NCBI GenBank assembly: GCA_964403795.1
Contig: CAYOHP010000099.1
Coordinates: 1-25,721 of the forward strand
Source of the DNA: CAYOHP01 sp964403795 [NCBI: uncultured bacterium]
Lineage (GTDB): Bacteria > Muiribacteriota > UBA6191 > CAZXTJ01
Direction of reading: 5' to 3'
Length of the DNA stretch: 25,721 bases
The notes under the pieces are model-generated. The model searched no databases. It had not been told where the DNA came from and saw only the letters and a program-made list of their open reading frames with translations. Shown piece by piece: positions 23,149-25,721 of the stretch; positions within the stretch are counted from its first letter, which is position 1; each line of letters starts with the position of its first letter. The position numbers were made by a program, and so were the translations under genes.

Positions 23149-23791
23149 CGATCTTGGCCCTGAGGCGCTGCACGTAGGTGTCGACCCTCCGGGTGGTGAG
23201 ACTGCCGCGGGTGCCCCAGACCCGCTGCAGGAGCTCGGTGCGCGGCACCACCCGGGGCGAGCGCTGCATCAGGTAGGCCAGCAATCGGAACTCGGTGGAG
23301 GTGAGTTCCACGGGCTGCCCGTCGACCTCGGCCTCCTTGCGGTCCAGCTCGACCCGCACCCGGCCGAGCGAGAGCTGGCTGGGCCTGAGCGGCGGCTGGC
23401 TGCGGGTGCGCCGGAGCAGGGCCCGCACCCGGAGGGTGAGCTCCCGGGGCGAGACCGGCTTGGGGACGTAGTCGTCGGCGCCGAGCTCGAAGCCGGTGAC
23501 CCGGTCGGACTCGCTCGCCATGCCCGTGACCATCACGATGGGGAGCGACTCGGTGTCGGGGTCGAGGCGGAGGCGACGACAGACCTCCCGGCCGTCGAAC
23601 CCGGGGAGGTCGATGTCGAGGACCACCAGATCGGGGCGGAACTCGGGGATCCGGGTCAGGGCCTCGTCGCCCCTCCCGCAGGCCTCGACCACGAAGCCCT
23701 CGCGCTCGAGATAGGTCCGCACCAGATGGCTGAGGCCGAGGTCGTCCTCGACCAGCAGGATGCGTCCGGATACGACTCGGGTCTCGGTCAT
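23087..23791 (-). CDS. OmpR/PhoB-family response regulator
   Basis: A 234-residue protein with an ATG start; no clear Shine-Dalgarno sequence. The receiver domain (9-125) has the acidic pocket Asp16-Asp17, phosphoacceptor Asp59 (VVLDIDLPG), Thr89 (MVTG) and Lys111 (PKPV). The winged-helix domain (about 140-234) shows ELTSTEFRLLAYLMQRSPRVV, the recognition-helix region TTRRVDTYVQRLRAKI and the terminal GYSF wing. It is a phosphorylation-controlled DNA-binding regulator. No sensor histidine kinase lies within the window; the partner must be elsewhere. It is immediately upstream of, and overlaps, the sulfatase-like membrane gene, so the two are probably co-transcribed, and control of an envelope function is a fair guess. 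It is divergent from thyX across 146 bases. Confidence 0.93.
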   Translation of the reverse strand: MTETRVVSGRILLVEDDLGLSHLVRTYLEREGFVVEACGRGDEALTRIPEFRPDLVVLDIDLPGFDGREVCRRLRLDPDTESLPIVMVTGMASESDRVTGFELGADDYVPKPVSPRELTLRVRALLRRTRSQPPLRPSQLSLGRVRVELDRKEAEVDGQPVELTSTEFRLLAYLMQRSPRVVPRTELLQRVWGTRGSLTTRRVDTYVQRLRAKIGAAGAQLHTHRGHGYSFEAP

Positions 23792-23925
23792 GGTGGGTAG
23801 GTGTCGTCGGCGAGCGCTTCCCGGAGCCTCGCGGCCCCGAGCCGGTCGAGTGTACCGGGGCGTGGCGCCACTGTCACCCCCTCCCCGGGGCCGGCCTCCC
23901 CTCGTGGCCGGGACCCTCCGGCAGG

Positions 23926-23931
23926 TATAGT
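23926..23931 (+). promoter_or_regulatory. candidate -10 box giving a leaderless thyX transcript
   Basis: TATAGT matches TATAAT at five of six positions and is followed by ACCCGG and the GTG start. A start of transcription six or seven bases after the box would fall on the start codon itself. No ribosome site exists between them. No convincing -35 is seen. The rest of the 146-base gap (23792-23937) holds nothing else clear. Confidence 0.45.
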
Positions 23932-23937
23932 ACCCGG

Positions 23938-25500
23938 GTGTCGGCCTTTCTGAGCGCCCCGCCCCGGATCCGCCTGCTCCAGGCCTTCGCCCGCCCGTTC
24001 TCGACCGCGGTGGCGGCGGCCCGTTCCTGCTACACCGCCAAGGGGATCGTGGAGGCCGGCGACAGCGACGCCGAGACCCGCGAGCGCATCGGGCGCTCGG
24101 TCTTCGAGGCGGGGCACCACACCACCTTCCAGCATGGGCAGCTCATGTTCTCGCTCGAAGGGGTGAGCCGCCAGTTCCTGTGGTCCTTCCTCCATGCCCA
24201 TCCCTTCTACAACTCCGAGCAGGTGAGCCAGCGCTACACCCGGGTGCGCAAGGGCTCCTTCGTGGTGCCGGCGCTCGCCGATGCTGCCTCCCAGGAGATC
24301 TACGAGCGCCAGCTGGAGCGTTCGATGGCGCACTACGAGGCGCTCTCCGAGGCCCTCTACGCCCCCTGCGCCCGCCAGTACTTCCGGGTCTTCGGCAAGC
24401 GCGCCGATCATGCCGAGCGGTGGAAGCCGGCCATCCGCAAGCGGGCCTACGAGATCGCCCGCTACGTGCTCCCGGTGGCCACCACCGCCCACCTCTACCA
24501 CACCGTCAGCCTGCTCACGCTGCTCAGGTACCACCGCCTGATCGAGTCCTACGACGTCCCGGAGGAGACCCGGGTGGTGGTGACCGCGATGGTCGGCCTG
24601 GCCCGCGAGCTCGATCCCGAGATCGACCTGGTGGTGCAGGATCCCCTGCCGCTCGAGGCGACCCCCGAAGCGGAGTTCCTGGCGGCCCGCCCGGCACCGG
24701 CGTCGGCCGCCTTCCGGTCCGAGTTCGACCGGGAACTCGCCGGACTCCGGTCCCGCCTGGTCTCGCGCAAGCCCGACAACGTCCGGCTGGTCGCCGATGC
24801 CGTCCGGGAGGTCATGGGAAGGCCGAGAGCCGACCTCGACGACCGTGCCGCGGTGGCCCTGGCGCTCGATCCCGCCCAGAACCGCCTGCTGGGCGAGCCG
24901 CTGAACCTGACCACCCATTCCAAGCTCTCGCGGGCCCTGCACCACGCCCACTACACCTTCCGCCGCAAGCTCTCCCACACCGCCGACAGCCAGGACCAGC
25001 GCCATCGCATGACGCCCGCCTCGCGGCCGGTGCTCTCGACCCATGTCGACGGCGAGCCCGACTACGAGGTCCCCGAACTGCTCGGGCCGGGGCATCTGGA
25101 GGGCGCCGAACAGGCGATCCGGGAACGCTACGACCAGGCCATGGCCGAGGCCTGGGAGGCCATGGCCGAGCTGCGCCGGCGGGGCGTGCCCGGCGAGACC
25201 GCCCTCTACCTCCTGCCCAATGCCGCCAGCCTCCGCTACACCGAATCCTCCGACCTCCTGAACCTCCGTCACAAGCACCTGATGCGCTTGTGCTACAACG
25301 CCCAGGAGGAGATCTGGCGGGCCAGCGTGGAGGAGGCCCGGCAGATCCGCGAGGCCGAGCCCGAGATCGGGGAGTGGCTGCTGCCGCCCTGCACGGCCCG
25401 GATGAGGGCCCGCGCCAAGCCTTGGTGTCCGGAGGGGGACCGCTACTGTGGAGTCATGGTCTGGCGCAAGGATCTCGAAGAGTACGAGAGGGTGATCTGA
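23938..25500 (+). CDS. thyX: tandem-duplicated FAD-dependent thymidylate synthase (ThyX-like)
   Basis: A 520-residue protein, about twice the usual ThyX length (210-270). The GTG start is chosen because it begins the conserved domain and follows a -10-like box. Half 1 (about 10-230) has GHHTTFQH (59-66), GVSRQF and SEQVSQRY (93-100), then ARYVLPVATTAHLYHTVSLL. Half 2 (about 300-490) has THSKLSRALHHAHYTFRRKLSHT (326-348), RHRMTPAS (355-362), ALYLLPNAASLRYT and NAQEEIW (454-460). ThyX makes dTMP from dUMP using methylenetetrahydrofolate and FAD/NADPH. In canonical ThyX one signature, RHRxxSxNExSxRY, carries both parts; here half 1 has AHP in place of RHR but keeps SxRY, while half 2 keeps RHR but lacks SxRY. 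The stop overlaps the next start by one base. Activity as thymidylate synthase is inferred. Confidence 0.82.
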   Translation: MSAFLSAPPRIRLLQAFARPFSTAVAAARSCYTAKGIVEAGDSDAETRERIGRSVFEAGHHTTFQHGQLMFSLEGVSRQFLWSFLHAHPFYNSEQVSQRYTRVRKGSFVVPALADAASQEIYERQLERSMAHYEALSEALYAPCARQYFRVFGKRADHAERWKPAIRKRAYEIARYVLPVATTAHLYHTVSLLTLLRYHRLIESYDVPEETRVVVTAMVGLARELDPEIDLVVQDPLPLEATPEAEFLAARPAPASAAFRSEFDRELAGLRSRLVSRKPDNVRLVADAVREVMGRPRADLDDRAAVALALDPAQNRLLGEPLNLTTHSKLSRALHHAHYTFRRKLSHTADSQDQRHRMTPASRPVLSTHVDGEPDYEVPELLGPGHLEGAEQAIRERYDQAMAEAWEAMAELRRRGVPGETALYLLPNAASLRYTESSDLLNLRHKHLMRLCYNAQEEIWRASVEEARQIREAEPEIGEWLLPPCTARMRARAKPWCPEGDRYCGVMVWRKDLEEYERVI

Positions 25501-25721
25501 TGCGAGACGGGTTGCGACGTCGGGGTGCCGGGAGCCGGGCTTCGTGGTTGGCGGGGCTCGGTCTCTCCGGGCTGCTGGCGGCGCTCGCCGGACCCCTGGA
25601 GGCCCGGGCTCGCGAGCTGGTGGTCGCCCACACCAACGATCTCCACGGCTGGGTCATGCCGCGGCCCTTCACCGGCGAACAGCTCCCCGCGGAGGCGATC
25701 GGGATGCCGCTCGGGGGACTC
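25500..25721 (+). CDS. exported 5'-nucleotidase / metallophosphoesterase family protein (3' partial)
   Basis: Only the first 74 codons are in the window. The ATG overlaps the thyX stop (TGATG), with AGAGGG seven bases upstream, so translation is probably coupled. Residues 1-37 are a signal peptide: an Arg-rich start (RDGLRRRGAGSR), a Leu/Ala/Gly core, and an A-R-A cleavage site; the twin-arginine consensus is not met. The mature part begins with VVAHTNDLHGW (42-51), the first metal-binding motif of UshA-type 5'-nucleotidases, with Asp47 and His49 as ligands. These enzymes remove phosphate from extracellular nucleotides or UDP-sugars. Pairing with a nucleotide-synthesis gene suggests a shared link to nucleoside supply, but the truncated end prevents checking the nucleotide-specificity domain. 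Some family members are SoxB-like or cyclic-phosphodiesterases. Confidence 0.82.
   Translation, partial: MRDGLRRRGAGSRASWLAGLGLSGLLAALAGPLEARARELVVAHTNDLHGWVMPRPFTGEQLPAEAIGMPLGGL

Noticed and set aside
23788-25278. A 496-codon minus-strand frame opposite thyX
   Set aside because: It is rich in Gly, Val, Leu and His in a pattern expected from antisense reading of a GC3-rich gene, and thyX carries clear motifs.
1-25721. CRISPR arrays, tRNA, rRNA, insertion sequences, riboswitches
   Set aside because: No spaced direct repeats, cloverleaf-like sequences, transposase motifs or known riboswitch cores were noticed; gaps between genes are all short.

Overview
This is a very GC-rich, densely coding bacterial window with no RNA genes, mobile elements or CRISPR. 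Nineteen protein genes are supported; the first is cut at its 5' end and the last at its 3' end. No gap longer than about 165 bases lacks a gene. The mix points to a large, regulation-rich genome of the Acidobacteriota, Planctomycetota or Myxococcota kind. The signs are a membrane Ser/Thr kinase, an FHA protein, a HEAT-repeat/cyclophilin fusion, DUF3857/transglutaminase proteins and FAD-dependent thymidylate synthase. The phylum cannot be fixed from sequence inspection alone, and none of this looks recently transferred.

Left part (1-6513): a HEAT-repeat/cyclophilin protein overlaps a GH13 maltodextrin-type glycosidase (ATGA overlap). A membrane-anchored Ser/Thr kinase (minus strand) is divergent from a fusion of a cyclic-nucleotide-binding domain with a CpaE/TadZ-like atypical MinD-family domain.

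Centre-left (6527-12622): an epoxide-hydrolase-like alpha/beta hydrolase is divergent from a TetR regulator that overlaps a ferritin-like di-iron protein. The shared 127-base gap carries an imperfect palindrome inside a plausible promoter. On the minus strand, a gamma-glutamyltransferase-like enzyme is followed by an aldehyde dehydrogenase. The hydrolase, di-iron enzyme and aldehyde dehydrogenase could form one oxidative or detoxifying pathway, but this rests only on proximity.

Centre (12695-18065): a tightly overlapping three-gene operon holds an exported transglutaminase with an intact Cys-His-Asp triad, a paralogue that has lost the Cys and His, and a Dam-type adenine methyltransferase. 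The first two share a short N-terminal module.

Right part (18087-25721): a minus-strand FHA protein with GAF-like flanks is divergent from two small genes, one unrecognised and one resembling DUF2780. These run tail-to-tail into a membrane sulfatase-like protein that follows an OmpR-type response regulator with no kinase beside it. The last pair is a 520-residue tandem-duplicated ThyX, with a -10-like box placed as for a leaderless mRNA, and the start of an exported 5'-nucleotidase.

The most interesting candidates are the duplicated ThyX, in which each half keeps a different part of the signature; the active/inactive transglutaminase pair with its Dam-like gene; and the cNMP/CpaE-like fusion beside a receptor kinase.
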